Positions 25,036-32,466 of a stretch of DNA of 64,000 bases are shown piece after piece; position 1 is the first letter of the stretch; every line of letters starts with the position of its first letter. Position numbers and translations under genes: made by a program. This DNA comes from Nucisporomicrobium flavum (GTDB taxonomy: Bacteria; Actinomycetota; Actinomycetes; Mycobacteriales; Micromonosporaceae), in contig NZ_JADMLH010000002.1 in the NCBI RefSeq assembly GCF_016464385.1, forward strand, positions 310,001 to 374,000, in the 5' to 3' direction. The notes under the pieces were generated by a model, which worked only from the letters and a program-made list of their open reading frames with translations, did not search any database and had not been told where the DNA came from.

Positions 25036-25824
25036 GTGGCAGAGGTGTACGGGTCGGCGCGCCCACGCAAGCGCTGGGGGAGGCGTCTTCTGATCACCCT
25101 GCTGGTTCTGCTGATCATCGCCGGTGTGCTGCTCGTCGTGGCGGACCGGGTGGCCGCCTCGTACGCGGAGCGTGCCATCGGTGATCGCGTCGCCCAGGAG
25201 GTCGCCGATCAGAAGGCCACGTCCGAGAAGCCGGACGTCACCGTCGAGGGCGTGCCGTTCCTGACCCAGGTGCTCGACGGGAAGTACCAGGAGATCCAGA
25301 TCCGGCTGAAGAACTTCTCCGGGCCGGTGGCCGCCGACAAGACGATCAAGATGCCGCTGCTGGACATCCACGCCCGGGACGTCACCGCGCCGCTGGACAC
25401 GATCCGCAGCGGCAACGGCGACATCGTGGCCGGCACGGTGACCGGCGCCGGGACCATCGACTACCCGACGCTGGCCGACCTCATCGGCCAGCAGGGGTTG
25501 AAGGTCACGGAGAAGGACGGGAAGCTCGTCGGCTCCGCGCCGATCCAGGCGCTCGGCCAGACCTGGAACGTCTCCGGCACGGCGAACCTCGAGCTCAAGG
25601 ACGGCGTCGTGCAGGTGCGCTTCGCCGACGTGACCGCCGACGGCCTGCCCAACGTGCCGCTGGTACGCAACCTCGTCGACAACTACGTCAAGCGACTCGC
25701 GTACGACCTGAAGGTCCCGGCGCTGCCGCTGGGGCTCAAGGTGCAGAAGGTGGAGCCGCGGCCGGAGGGGCTCGTGGTGACCGCCGGCGCGAGCGACGTA
25801 CCGCTCAACTCGGGCGGCCTGTGA
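25036..25824 (+). CDS. LmeA-like DUF2993 lipid-binding protein
   Basis: 262 residues from GTG 25036, with AGGAGG upstream. An uncleaved or signal-type hydrophobic helix (LLITLLVLLIIAGVLLVVAD, residues 18-37) precedes a DUF2993 domain: ASYAERAIGDRVAQEVA, VTVEGVPFLTQVLDGKYQEI, IHARDVTAPLDTIRSG and LVRNLVDNYVKRLAYDL. DUF2993/LmeA proteins bind phospholipids in the cell envelope; in mycobacteria LmeA supports lipomannan maturation. The exact lipid role here is inferred from the family only. Confidence 0.83.
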   Translation: MAEVYGSARPRKRWGRRLLITLLVLLIIAGVLLVVADRVAASYAERAIGDRVAQEVADQKATSEKPDVTVEGVPFLTQVLDGKYQEIQIRLKNFSGPVAADKTIKMPLLDIHARDVTAPLDTIRSGNGDIVAGTVTGAGTIDYPTLADLIGQQGLKVTEKDGKLVGSAPIQALGQTWNVSGTANLELKDGVVQVRFADVTADGLPNVPLVRNLVDNYVKRLAYDLKVPALPLGLKVQKVEPRPEGLVVTAGASDVPLNSGGL

Positions 25825-25880
25825 CAGCCGACTCCTTCCCGGATGGTGGTCGGCAGTGTTCCGGCCCCTGGAACCGCTGG

Positions 25881-25886
25881 TAGGGT
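25881..25886 (+). promoter_or_regulatory. -10 box (TAGGGT) of the Cys leader peptide/sulfurtransferase operon
   Basis: TAGGGT, 8 nt, ATG 25895. It places the transcript start at or near the leader peptide ORF, as expected for cysteine-attenuated operons with leaderless sORFs. Confidence 0.55.
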
Positions 25887-25894
25887 CGCTTCCC

Positions 25895-25972
25895 ATGAGC
25901 CTGTTGCTCACCAAGAGGCGCGCGGTCGACCTGTGCCGCGTGGCCGCCTGCCTGTGTCGCCCTGTCGTCTGA
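25895..25972 (+). CDS. 25-residue Cys/Arg-rich leader peptide (cysteine-responsive attenuator)
   Basis: ATG 25895 to TGA 25972. The peptide begins MSLLLTKRRAVDLCRVA and has Cys at positions 14, 19 and 21, each next to Arg, close to its end. Similar peptides precede sulfur-assimilation operons in many actinobacteria. In mycobacteria such leaderless polycysteine sORFs sense cysteine: ribosome pausing at Cys codons relieves attenuation. Here it lies 143 nt before the sulfurtransferase gene. I could not draw a clear pair of alternative hairpins in the gap, so the mechanism is by analogy. Confidence 0.8.
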   Translation: MSLLLTKRRAVDLCRVAACLCRPVV

Positions 25973-26115
25973 CGGGGCCATCCGGCATTTCCTTCGCCCG
26001 GCAGTGGCGCCGTACGCAAAGCGTGATCCGTTTTATCGGGTCGGCGCGCGTGCGACCTCTTCACCTCCCGCGCGTCGACTCACCCCCATCTCTCACCTGA
26101 CAAGGGAGTAATGCG

Positions 26116-26964
26116 ATGAGTCGCGACACCGCACTCGTCTCTGCCGACTGGGCCGAGAAGAACCTGGACACCCCGGGTGTCGTCTTCGTCGAGGTCGACG
26201 AGGACACCACCGCCTACGACGGCGGGCACATCCCGGGCGCCATCAAGCTCGACTGGAAGAAGGACCTGCAGGACCCGGTGCGCCGGGACTTCGTGAACCA
26301 GGAGCAGTTCTCCGCGCTCCTGTCCGAGCGGGGCATCTCGAACGACGACACCGTCATCCTGTACGGCGGCAACAACAACTGGTTCGCGGCGTACGCGTAC
26401 TGGTACTTCAAGCTGTACGGCCACGGCGACGTGAAGCTGCTCGACGGCGGCCGTAAGAAGTGGGAGCTCGACGCCCGCCCGTACTCGAAGGACCTGCCGC
26501 AGCGCGCCGCCACGCAGTACCAGGCCAAGGAGCCCGACCTGTCGATCCGCGCCTTCCGCGACGAGGTCGTGCAGGCCATCGGCGTGAAGAACCTGGTCGA
26601 CGTGCGCAGCCCCGACGAGTTCGCGGGCCGCCTGCTCGCCCCGGCGCACCTGCCGCAGGAGCAGTCGCAGCGCGCGGGCCACATCCCCACGGCGATCAGC
26701 GTGCCGTGGAGCAAGGCCGCGAACGAGGACGGCACCTTCAAGTCGGACGAGGAGCTCGCCAAGATCTACGGCGACGCCGGCCTCGACGGCGGCAAGGACA
26801 CGATCGCGTACTGCCGCATCGGCGAGCGTTCCTCGCACACGTGGTTCGTGCTCAAGGAGCTGCTCGGCCAGGAGAACGTGAAGAACTACGACGGTTCGTG
26901 GACCGAGTACGGCTCGCTCATCGGCGTGCCGATCGCGCTCGGCGACGAGCCCGGAAAGGCGTGA
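26116..26964 (+). CDS. cysA: Thiosulfate sulfurtransferase (two rhodanese domains)
   Basis: 282 residues from ATG 26116 after a GGGAG ribosome site. Domain 1 has EDTTAYDGGHIPGAIKLDW; domain 2 has NLVDVRSPDEFAG and the active-site loop YCRIGERSSHTW, whose Cys carries the persulfide. This is the actinobacterial CysA2/SseA type (Rv0815c in M. tuberculosis, from memory), moving sulfur from thiosulfate to acceptors. It forms an operon with the DUF1416 gene 5 nt downstream, under a Cys leader peptide. Confidence 0.92.
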   Translation: MSRDTALVSADWAEKNLDTPGVVFVEVDEDTTAYDGGHIPGAIKLDWKKDLQDPVRRDFVNQEQFSALLSERGISNDDTVILYGGNNNWFAAYAYWYFKLYGHGDVKLLDGGRKKWELDARPYSKDLPQRAATQYQAKEPDLSIRAFRDEVVQAIGVKNLVDVRSPDEFAGRLLAPAHLPQEQSQRAGHIPTAISVPWSKAANEDGTFKSDEELAKIYGDAGLDGGKDTIAYCRIGERSSHTWFVLKELLGQENVKNYDGSWTEYGSLIGVPIALGDEPGKA

Positions 26965-26969
26965 TCGCG

Positions 26970-27299
26970 ATGACCACCCCCCACATCGCGGACGGCTGCG
27001 CCGCGCCCGACCAGTCGGCTCCCATCCCGGCCAGCGTCGACCTCGAGAAGGAAACCGTGATCACCGGCGTCGTCACCACCGCCGAGGGTGACGCCGTGGG
27101 CGGCGCGTACGTCCGCCTCCTCGACTCGTCCGGCGAGTTCACCGCGGAGGTGGTGACGTCCCCCGAGGGCGTCTTCCGCTTCTTTGCGGCGCCGGGCTCG
27201 TGGACGCTGCGCGCCCTGTCCCGCCACGGCAACGGCGACCTCGCCGTCGACGCCACCCGCGGCGTCAACGAGGTCGGCCTGAACGTGGCAGCTGCCTGA
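26970..27299 (+). CDS. DUF1416 protein (SseC-like), sulfurtransferase partner
   Basis: 109 residues from ATG 26970; a GTG at 26961 that overlaps the upstream stop is possible. The DUF1416 pattern is CAAPDQ near the start, then VITGVVTTAEGDAVGGAYV, LLDSSGEFTAEVVTSPEG and FFAAPGSWTLRALS, a transthyretin-like beta sandwich. The gene is nearly always beside the cysA-type sulfurtransferase in actinobacteria (sseC in mycobacteria) and may be a sulfur carrier or structural partner; activity is unproven. A terminator follows 17 nt after the stop. Confidence 0.87.
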   Translation: MTTPHIADGCAAPDQSAPIPASVDLEKETVITGVVTTAEGDAVGGAYVRLLDSSGEFTAEVVTSPEGVFRFFAAPGSWTLRALSRHGNGDLAVDATRGVNEVGLNVAAA

Positions 27300-27315
27300 C
27301 CCACGCTCTGTTGAA

Positions 27316-27349
27316 ACGAAGGGCGGGACCGTGCGGTCCCGCCCTTCGT
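27316..27349. terminator. Terminator hairpin after the sulfurtransferase operon
   Basis: A perfect 15-bp stem (27316-27330 with 27335-27349) with a GTGC loop, 17 nt after the DUF1416 stop. It shares the core GGACCGTGCGGTCC with the hairpin at 35686-35719. Confidence 0.85.
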
Positions 27350-27373
27350 GCTGTCTGTGACCCGCATGCGAGC

Positions 27374-28234
27374 ATGGCTGCCGTGAGCCTGCCCGCACCT
27401 CCCGCGTACGCGCCCCCGCCCCCGCCCGAGCGGCGCCCGACGCGGTGGTGGCTCGTGGCGGTCGTCGCGGCCTGGGCGCTCGTGCTCGCGGGGCTGGCGG
27501 TGTGGTCGGTACGCAACGATCCGCCGACCGTCCCCGAGCAGCGGGACCTCGGCCAGGCGCTGCCGGTGCTGCACCGGACCGCCGGTGTCGTGGTCGCTGC
27601 GGCGGACGGGCCGGACCGGGTGATCGTCATCGGCGCGGTGACCCTGGACCGCGACTGCGCGCTCACCCCGGTGCGTGAGGGCGTGGAGGCCGCCCAGGAG
27701 GTGACCGTACGGGTGCGTCCCGACGAGGCGTTCGGCGTGCTCGACTCGATCGCGCGGGCGCTGCCGGGGGCGTACCGGCCGGCGATCCGGCACAACGCCG
27801 AGGACACCCGGCAGGTGCTGCGCGCCGACGCGGGCGAGTTCGTCGGGGTGGAAGCGGAGGTCGATGCGACCGCCACGTCGTTCGCCCTGCGGATCTCGAC
27901 CGGCTGCCGTCCCGGCTCCGCGCCCGAGGAGCCGCCGGGGCCGGTCGCGCGGCCGCCGGCGGCCTTCGTCGCGGCGAGCAAGGCGCTGGGCGGCGACGGC
28001 ACGGCCACCGGTGTGTCGGTCACGTGCCCCGACGGGCGGACCGCGACGACGGCGACCGCGGGTGACCTGGCGGCGCCGAAGGACCTCGGGCGTGCGCTGC
28101 GCGACGTGGTGGGCGGTGCGCTGGTGATCCAGGCGGAACCGCACGCGTGGGCGTACCGGGCCGGCGAGGTCTCGGTGCTGGTCAGCGACGGCGACGGGAC
28201 CGCACGGGTCAGCGCGACCGCGAGCTGTCGCTAG
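27374..28234 (+). CDS. Secreted or membrane-anchored hypothetical protein
   Basis: 286 residues from ATG 27374; a GTG at 27383 is possible. A Pro-rich N-terminus (APPPPPERR) leads into one membrane helix (WWLVAVVAAWALVLAGLAVW, residues 25-44), so most of the protein should lie outside. The outer part is Ala/Asp-rich with three Cys (DRDCALTP, STGCRPGS, VTCPDGR) and a terminal Cys-Arg, which could form disulfides. I do not recognise a family. Its stop overlaps the convergent DsrE stop. Confidence 0.65.
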   Translation: MAAVSLPAPPAYAPPPPPERRPTRWWLVAVVAAWALVLAGLAVWSVRNDPPTVPEQRDLGQALPVLHRTAGVVVAAADGPDRVIVIGAVTLDRDCALTPVREGVEAAQEVTVRVRPDEAFGVLDSIARALPGAYRPAIRHNAEDTRQVLRADAGEFVGVEAEVDATATSFALRISTGCRPGSAPEEPPGPVARPPAAFVAASKALGGDGTATGVSVTCPDGRTATTATAGDLAAPKDLGRALRDVVGGALVIQAEPHAWAYRAGEVSVLVSDGDGTARVSATASCR

Positions 28235-28593
28235 TAGACGAGCGCTTGGGCGCCGTCCGACATGATCTCCTCGACGAAGACCGCCGCGCCCGCGATGCGG
28301 ATCTTCGGGAGCACGTCGTCCGGGCCGATGTCCCGTCGGGCCGCGCACTGCGTGCACAACGTCACCCGGCCGGCCTCCAGCAGCAGCTCGAGCAGGTCCG
28401 GCAGCGGGGCCGCGTGCGGCAGCTCGAACCCGGCCGCGCGGCCGGGCAGGGCGAACCACGCCGACTCGCCCGTGAGCCAGAACGACACCGGCACGCCGGA
28501 CGACACGGCCGTGCTCGCCACGGTGAACGCCTGCGAGCAGCGCTCCGGGGCGTCGGCTCCGGCGGTGGTCTTGACGACGAGAAGGCGGGCCAT
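28231..28593 (-). CDS. DsrE-family sulfur-relay-like protein
   Basis: 120 residues from ATG 28593, 7 nt after a TATGCT box. The DsrE/F fold is suggested by MARLLVVKTTAGADAPERC, AFTVASTAVSSGVPVSFWL and the CTQCAARR turn whose Cys could carry sulfur, ending with GAAVFVEEIMSDGAQALVY. DsrE-like proteins pass sulfur between partners; its place next to a sulfurtransferase operon fits, but the partner is not identified. Confidence 0.78.
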   Translation of the reverse strand: MARLLVVKTTAGADAPERCSQAFTVASTAVSSGVPVSFWLTGESAWFALPGRAAGFELPHAAPLPDLLELLLEAGRVTLCTQCAARRDIGPDDVLPKIRIAGAAVFVEEIMSDGAQALVY

Positions 28594-28600
28594 GGCGGTC

Positions 28601-28610
28601 AGCATAGGAT
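28601..28610. promoter_or_regulatory. Overlapping divergent -10 boxes
   Basis: TATGCT (minus, 28601-28606) serves the DsrE gene 7 nt before its ATG. TAGGAT (plus, 28605-28610) lies 9 nt before ATG 28620. The two boxes share two bases, so RNA polymerase can serve only one direction at a time. Confidence 0.5.
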
Positions 28611-28619
28611 GGCTCCGTC

Positions 28620-28724
28620 ATGGTTACGGAGATCGGGTACGTGAGCCTGCTGGTCGCCGGTCTGGGCGGGCTGGCCGGCGGGTTGGGCTATCTGGCGATG
28701 CGCATTGCAAGGGGACGATGGTGA
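28620..28724 (+). CDS. 34-residue single-span membrane protein
   Basis: ATG 28620 to TGA 28724, beginning MVTEIGYVSLLVAGLGG and ending RIARGRW. A Gly/Leu-rich helix of about 20 residues ends in a positively charged tail, giving an N-out/C-in topology. Its stop overlaps the GTG of the nitrobindin gene as GTGA, so the two are coupled. I do not know a named family. A leaderless-type -10 box precedes it. Confidence 0.55.
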   Translation: MVTEIGYVSLLVAGLGGLAGGLGYLAMRIARGRW

Positions 28725-29323
28725 GCAGCGATACCGAGAACCCGTTGGGACCGCCGCCCTGGCTGAACGCCCCGCCGGTCGGTGAGTACCCGTACGAGGA
28801 CACTCACGACCTGCGCCGGGGCCCCGACCTGCACCCCGCGCTGCTCGGGCTGCTCCCGTTCATCGGGCTGTGGCGCGGCCGCGGGCAGGGTGGCTTCCCG
28901 GAGCCCGAGGACTTCAACTTCGCGCAGGAGGTCCGGATCAGCCACGACGGGCGGCCGTTCCTCGCGTACGAGTCCCGCATCTGGCGTCTCGACGACGACT
29001 CGCAGCCGACCGGCATGGCCGACCGCGAGGTGGGTTTCTGGCGCCCGGTGCTCAACGCGGACGGGCGTCCCACCGACGAGATGGAAGCGACGCTGACCAC
29101 CCAGCAGGGCTTCATCGAGATCTACGAGGGCGAGGCCACCGGCACCCGGCTGGAGATGGCCACGGCCGGCGTCGGGCACACCGCCACGGGCCTCGCGGTC
29201 ACCGGCGGCCACCGCCTCTACGGCATCGTCGAGGGCGCGCTGCTCTACGCCCAGGAGATGTCGGCCAACGGCGAGACGCTCAAGCCGCACCTGTCGGCGC
29301 GGCTGCTGCGGGTGGGCGGCTGA
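28721..29323 (+). CDS. Nitrobindin (FABP-like heme protein, peroxynitrite isomerase family)
   Basis: 200 residues from GTG 28721; AAGGGG lies 6 nt upstream, and ATG 28718 is an alternative. The family signature is FIGLWRGRGQGGFP near residue 45, followed by beta strands FNFAQEVRISHDGRPFLAY and VGFWRPVLN; the conserved His in LKPHLSARLLRV at the C-terminus is the heme ligand. Nitrobindins bind ferric heme and isomerise peroxynitrite to nitrate. It overlaps the end of the convergent aminotransferase gene by 44 bases. Compare Rv0813c. Confidence 0.88.
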   Translation: MSSDTENPLGPPPWLNAPPVGEYPYEDTHDLRRGPDLHPALLGLLPFIGLWRGRGQGGFPEPEDFNFAQEVRISHDGRPFLAYESRIWRLDDDSQPTGMADREVGFWRPVLNADGRPTDEMEATLTTQQGFIEIYEGEATGTRLEMATAGVGHTATGLAVTGGHRLYGIVEGALLYAQEMSANGETLKPHLSARLLRVGG

Positions 29324-30074
29324 AGCCCAGGAGGTCCTGCAGGCGCGGCGTCCAGGGCGACGCCGCGCGGGGTACGCCGTCCAGCGAGCGCACCTCGGCC
29401 GGCCCGCGCAGCGAGCTGGCCAGCCATATCGCCTCCACGTCCGACAGCTGTGCTGCGGTGATCATCCGCTCCTCGGCGCGCAGGCCCAGCTCGCCGGCGC
29501 GTCCGAGCAGGTGCGCGGCTGTCGTGCCGGGCAGGATGCCGGACGATCCCGGCGGCACGGTGCACAGCGTGCCGCCGTCGAGCCACACCAGACTCGCCGT
29601 GGGCGCCTCCAGAGCGTGACCCTCGCGGAGCCACAGCAGGTCATCGGCGCCCTGGGTGACCGCCCAGCGCTTCGCCGCCAGGTTCTCGGCGTAGGAGAGC
29701 GTCTTGGCGGCGGAGAGGGACCAGGGCGTCCGGGGGCCCACGTCGTGGGTGATCAGGCGGATGCCGTCACGGCGTTCGAGCCGGATCGCCTCCGGCACCG
29801 GGGACACGGTCGCGAACGAGGTCGACGGCGTGACCACCAGCCGCAGCGCGCCGTCCTCGTGGGTCAGTCCGTGCGCCAGGCCCCCCACCTGCTCGGGGAC
29901 GTCGATGCCGAGCATGCCGGCGGAGTGTCGCAGGCGGGCCAGGTGGGCGTCGAGCAGCCAGGCGCCGGTGGGGCGCAGGTGCACGGTCTCGAAGACGCCC
30001 TCGCCGTACAGCAGGCCGCGGTCGGCGTGGGTCAGCTCCCCTGAGCCCGGGATCACCATGATGGGCGCGTTCAC
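29280..30074 (-). CDS. Class IV PLP aminotransferase (aminodeoxychorismate lyase-like)
   Basis: 264 residues from GTG 30074, 7 nt after a TACCCT box. Class IV features: ADRGLLYGEGVFETVHL near the N-terminus, the PLP lysine in SAAKTLSYAENLAAKR, and GSSGILPGTTAAHLL for phosphate binding. The group includes 4-amino-4-deoxychorismate lyase (PabC), branched-chain and D-amino acid aminotransferases; substrate cannot be settled, though short length and the neighbourhood (Rv0812 type) favour the PabC-like branch. Confidence 0.8.
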   Translation of the reverse strand: MNAPIMVIPGSGELTHADRGLLYGEGVFETVHLRPTGAWLLDAHLARLRHSAGMLGIDVPEQVGGLAHGLTHEDGALRLVVTPSTSFATVSPVPEAIRLERRDGIRLITHDVGPRTPWSLSAAKTLSYAENLAAKRWAVTQGADDLLWLREGHALEAPTASLVWLDGGTLCTVPPGSSGILPGTTAAHLLGRAGELGLRAEERMITAAQLSDVEAIWLASSLRGPAEVRSLDGVPRAASPWTPRLQDLLGFSRPPAAAAPTGAA

Positions 30075-30081
30075 GCGACGG

Positions 30082-30087
30082 AGGGTA
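30082..30087 (-). promoter_or_regulatory. -10 box (TACCCT) of the aminotransferase gene
   Basis: Minus-strand TACCCT, 7 nt, GTG 30074. It lies 14 bp from the divergent Fur-gene -10 box. Confidence 0.5.
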
Positions 30088-30100
30088 TAGCGGCGCGAAC

Positions 30101-30106
30101 TATGCT
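30101..30106 (+). promoter_or_regulatory. -10 box (TATGCT) of the Fur-family gene
   Basis: TATGCT, 6 nt, GTG 30113, a leaderless layout. The divergent pair leaves only 38 bp between the two start codons. Confidence 0.55.
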
Positions 30107-30112
30107 CGTAAC

Positions 30113-30535
30113 GTGTCCGCCACATCCCTTGCCGAGATGCTCCGGGAGCGCGGCCTGCGACTGACGCCGCAGCGCCAGCTGATCCTGGAGGCGGTCCATG
30201 AGCTCGGCCACGCCACGCCCGAGCGCATCCACCAGACCGTGCGGGAACGCGCCGCCGGCGTCAACATCACCACCGTCTACCGCACCCTCGAGCTGCTCGA
30301 GGACCTGAGCCTCGTCAGCCACACCCACCTGTCGCACGGCTCGCCGACGTACCACGCCGCGGGCGAGGACCAGCACGTGCACCTCGTCTGCCGCACCTGC
30401 GGCTCCGTCGACGAGGTCGACCCCGCCATCATGCTGCCGGTCACCGAGCGCCTGCGCGACGAGCGCGACTTCCGGGTCGACGTCGGTCACGTCTCGCTGT
30501 TCGGTGTCTGCGGCGGCTGCAAGGAGCAAGCATGA
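30113..30535 (+). CDS. Fur-family metalloregulator
   Basis: 140 residues. The winged helix has RLTPQRQLILEAVHELGHAT and NITTVYRTLELLEDLSLV; the metal domain has GEDQHVHLVCRTCGSVDEV and ends VCGGCKEQA, giving two CxxC pairs for a structural zinc plus His ligands. Whether it senses iron, zinc, peroxide or nickel is not decidable; the lack of an adjacent catalase or ABC importer does not favour one. Its stop overlaps the YgfZ ATG (ATGA), an order common in actinobacteria. Confidence 0.9.
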   Translation: MSATSLAEMLRERGLRLTPQRQLILEAVHELGHATPERIHQTVRERAAGVNITTVYRTLELLEDLSLVSHTHLSHGSPTYHAAGEDQHVHLVCRTCGSVDEVDPAIMLPVTERLRDERDFRVDVGHVSLFGVCGGCKEQA

Positions 30536-31590
30536 CCACGGTCCTCATCGAGGAGCTCGACCCGCAGTCCGCGGACGCCGGCGTTCCCGCGCACTACGGC
30601 GACCCCATGCGCGAGCAGCGCACGCTGGAGACCACGGCCGGGCTCGTCGACCGCTCCCACCGCGACGTCATCGCGGTCCCGGGCGAGGAACGGGCGAGCT
30701 GGCTGCACACGCTGACCACCCAGCACCTCACCGATCTGCGCGCCGGGCAGGGCAGTGAGCTGCTCGTGCTCTCCCCGAACGGCCACGTCGAGCAGCACGC
30801 GCTGATCGCCGAGGACGGCACCACCGCCTGGCTGGACACCGAGCCGGGCGCGGGCGAGGGCCTGCTGAAGTACCTCGAGATGATGCGCTTCTTCACGCGC
30901 GTCGAGCCACGGGACGCCACCGCCGAGACCGCGGTGCTCTCGATCGTCGGGCCGGACGCCCCGGCGACCGTCGCGCGCCTGCTCGACGTCGAGCTGTCGG
31001 CGCCCCGGATCTTCGACGTGCCGGGTCCGAAGTTCGCCGCGGGTTCCGTACCGGCCGGGCCGACCGCGCTCTACGACGTCCGGTTCTTCGAGGGCGGGCT
31101 CGCCCGGCGGGTCCCGCTCGGCGTCGACCTGCTCGTGCCCCGAGCTCGCCTCGACGCCGTGCTCGACCGGCTGGGCGACGTACCCCGGGCGGGGTTGTGG
31201 GCCTATGAGGCCGTGCGCGTCGCGCATCGCATCCCGCGGCTCGGGTGGGAGACCGACCACCGCACGATCCCGGCCGAGGCGGGGTTCATCGCGCCGGCCG
31301 TGCACCTGGACAAGGGCTGCTACCGGGGGCAGGAGACCGTCGCCCGCGTGCACCACCTCGGCCGCCCGCCGCGCCGGCTCGTGCTGCTGCACCTCGACGG
31401 CGTGGCGACCGACCAGCCGCCGGCCAAGGGCACGCCCGTCACGCTGGACGGGCGCGAGGTCGGGTTCGTCGGCACCGCGGTCCGCCACCACGAGCTGGGG
31501 ATGATCGCGCTGGCCGTGCTCAAGCGGAACGTCGCCGACGACGCCCGCCTCATCGTGGGTGAGTCCGCGGCCGCCATCGACGTGGGCTGA
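30532..31590 (+). CDS. ygfZ: YgfZ/GcvT-like folate-binding protein, Fe-S cluster repair
   Basis: 352 residues. The hallmark KGCYRGQETVARVHHLG is near residue 261, with its Cys. N-terminal GcvT-like parts include VDRSHRDVIAVPGEERASWL and LTTQHLTDLRAGQGSELLVLS, and GLWAYEAVRVAHRIPRLG precedes the signature. YgfZ proteins use folate to support maintenance of certain [4Fe-4S] enzymes. Coupling with a Fur-type regulator by ATGA overlap suggests metal- or Fe-S-linked control. Confidence 0.9.
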   Translation: MTTVLIEELDPQSADAGVPAHYGDPMREQRTLETTAGLVDRSHRDVIAVPGEERASWLHTLTTQHLTDLRAGQGSELLVLSPNGHVEQHALIAEDGTTAWLDTEPGAGEGLLKYLEMMRFFTRVEPRDATAETAVLSIVGPDAPATVARLLDVELSAPRIFDVPGPKFAAGSVPAGPTALYDVRFFEGGLARRVPLGVDLLVPRARLDAVLDRLGDVPRAGLWAYEAVRVAHRIPRLGWETDHRTIPAEAGFIAPAVHLDKGCYRGQETVARVHHLGRPPRRLVLLHLDGVATDQPPAKGTPVTLDGREVGFVGTAVRHHELGMIALAVLKRNVADDARLIVGESAAAIDVG

Positions 31591-31632
31591 GGCCTGGGCA
31601 CCTGAACGTTCGCTCATGGCAGGATCTCGGTT

Positions 31633-32466
31633 ATGACCGGGACCCTGATCACCGTCGCGCCCACCGGCGCGGAGAACGCCAAGGCGGCCGTACCGGCGCT
31701 GCCCGTGACGATCGACGAGCTCGTGGCCACCGCCAAGGAGTGCGAGGCGCTGGGCGCCGCGATCATCCACGTCCACATCCGTGACGACGCCGCCGAGCCG
31801 ACGCTGGACCAGGGCCGGCTGCGCGACACGGTGGCCGCCCTGCGGCAGTCGACGGACCTGATCGTCCAGCTCTCCTCGGGCGGCGCGGTGACCGACCCCG
31901 AGGCGGACCGGCTCGCGGTGCTCGACGCCGGCCCGGAGATGGCCTCCTGCACGATGGGTACGGTCAACTTCGGCGACGGCGTGTTCATGAACCGCTGGGA
32001 GTTCATCGTCGACCTGCACACCCGGATGCAGGAGCGCGGCGTCGTCCCCGAGTACGAGATCTTCGACCTCGGTCAGCTCACCTCGCTGCAGCGCCTGCTC
32101 GCCAAGCACGGGCTGCCGTACGGCGGTCACGTCCACGTCGACCTGGTGATGGGCGTACCGGGCGGGATGCCGGGCACCGCCGAGGCGCTGGTCGCGTGTC
32201 ACCGGGCGATCCGGGACCTGCCGACGGGCACCACGTTCTCCGCGACCGGCATCGGCCGCAGCACGATCCCCGTCATGCTGGCCTCGTTGTCGGCCGGCGG
32301 GCACCTGCGGGTCGGCATGGAGGACACGGTCACGTACGCGAAGGACCGCCCGGTCGAGTCGAACATGCAGCTCGTCGCGCGGGCCGTCGGTTTCGCACAG
32401 CTGGCCCAGCGCCCGCCGCTGACCACCACGGAGGCGCGGGAGCTGCTCGGGGTGCCGGCCCGATGA
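31633..32466 (+). CDS. BKACE-family beta-keto acid cleavage enzyme
   Basis: 277 residues from ATG 31633. Zinc-binding and family motifs: ITVAPTGAENAKA at the start, IIHVHIRDDAAEPTLD (HVH), QLSSGGAV, YEIFDLGQLTSLQRL, GHVHVDLVMGVPGGMPGT and SATGIGRS. The family (3-keto-5-aminohexanoate cleavage type) condenses a beta-keto acid with acetyl-CoA to give acetoacetate and a CoA ester; substrate varies. The stop overlaps the asparaginase ATG, so the two may serve one catabolic unit. Confidence 0.88.
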   Translation: MTGTLITVAPTGAENAKAAVPALPVTIDELVATAKECEALGAAIIHVHIRDDAAEPTLDQGRLRDTVAALRQSTDLIVQLSSGGAVTDPEADRLAVLDAGPEMASCTMGTVNFGDGVFMNRWEFIVDLHTRMQERGVVPEYEIFDLGQLTSLQRLLAKHGLPYGGHVHVDLVMGVPGGMPGTAEALVACHRAIRDLPTGTTFSATGIGRSTIPVMLASLSAGGHLRVGMEDTVTYAKDRPVESNMQLVARAVGFAQLAQRPPLTTTEARELLGVPAR

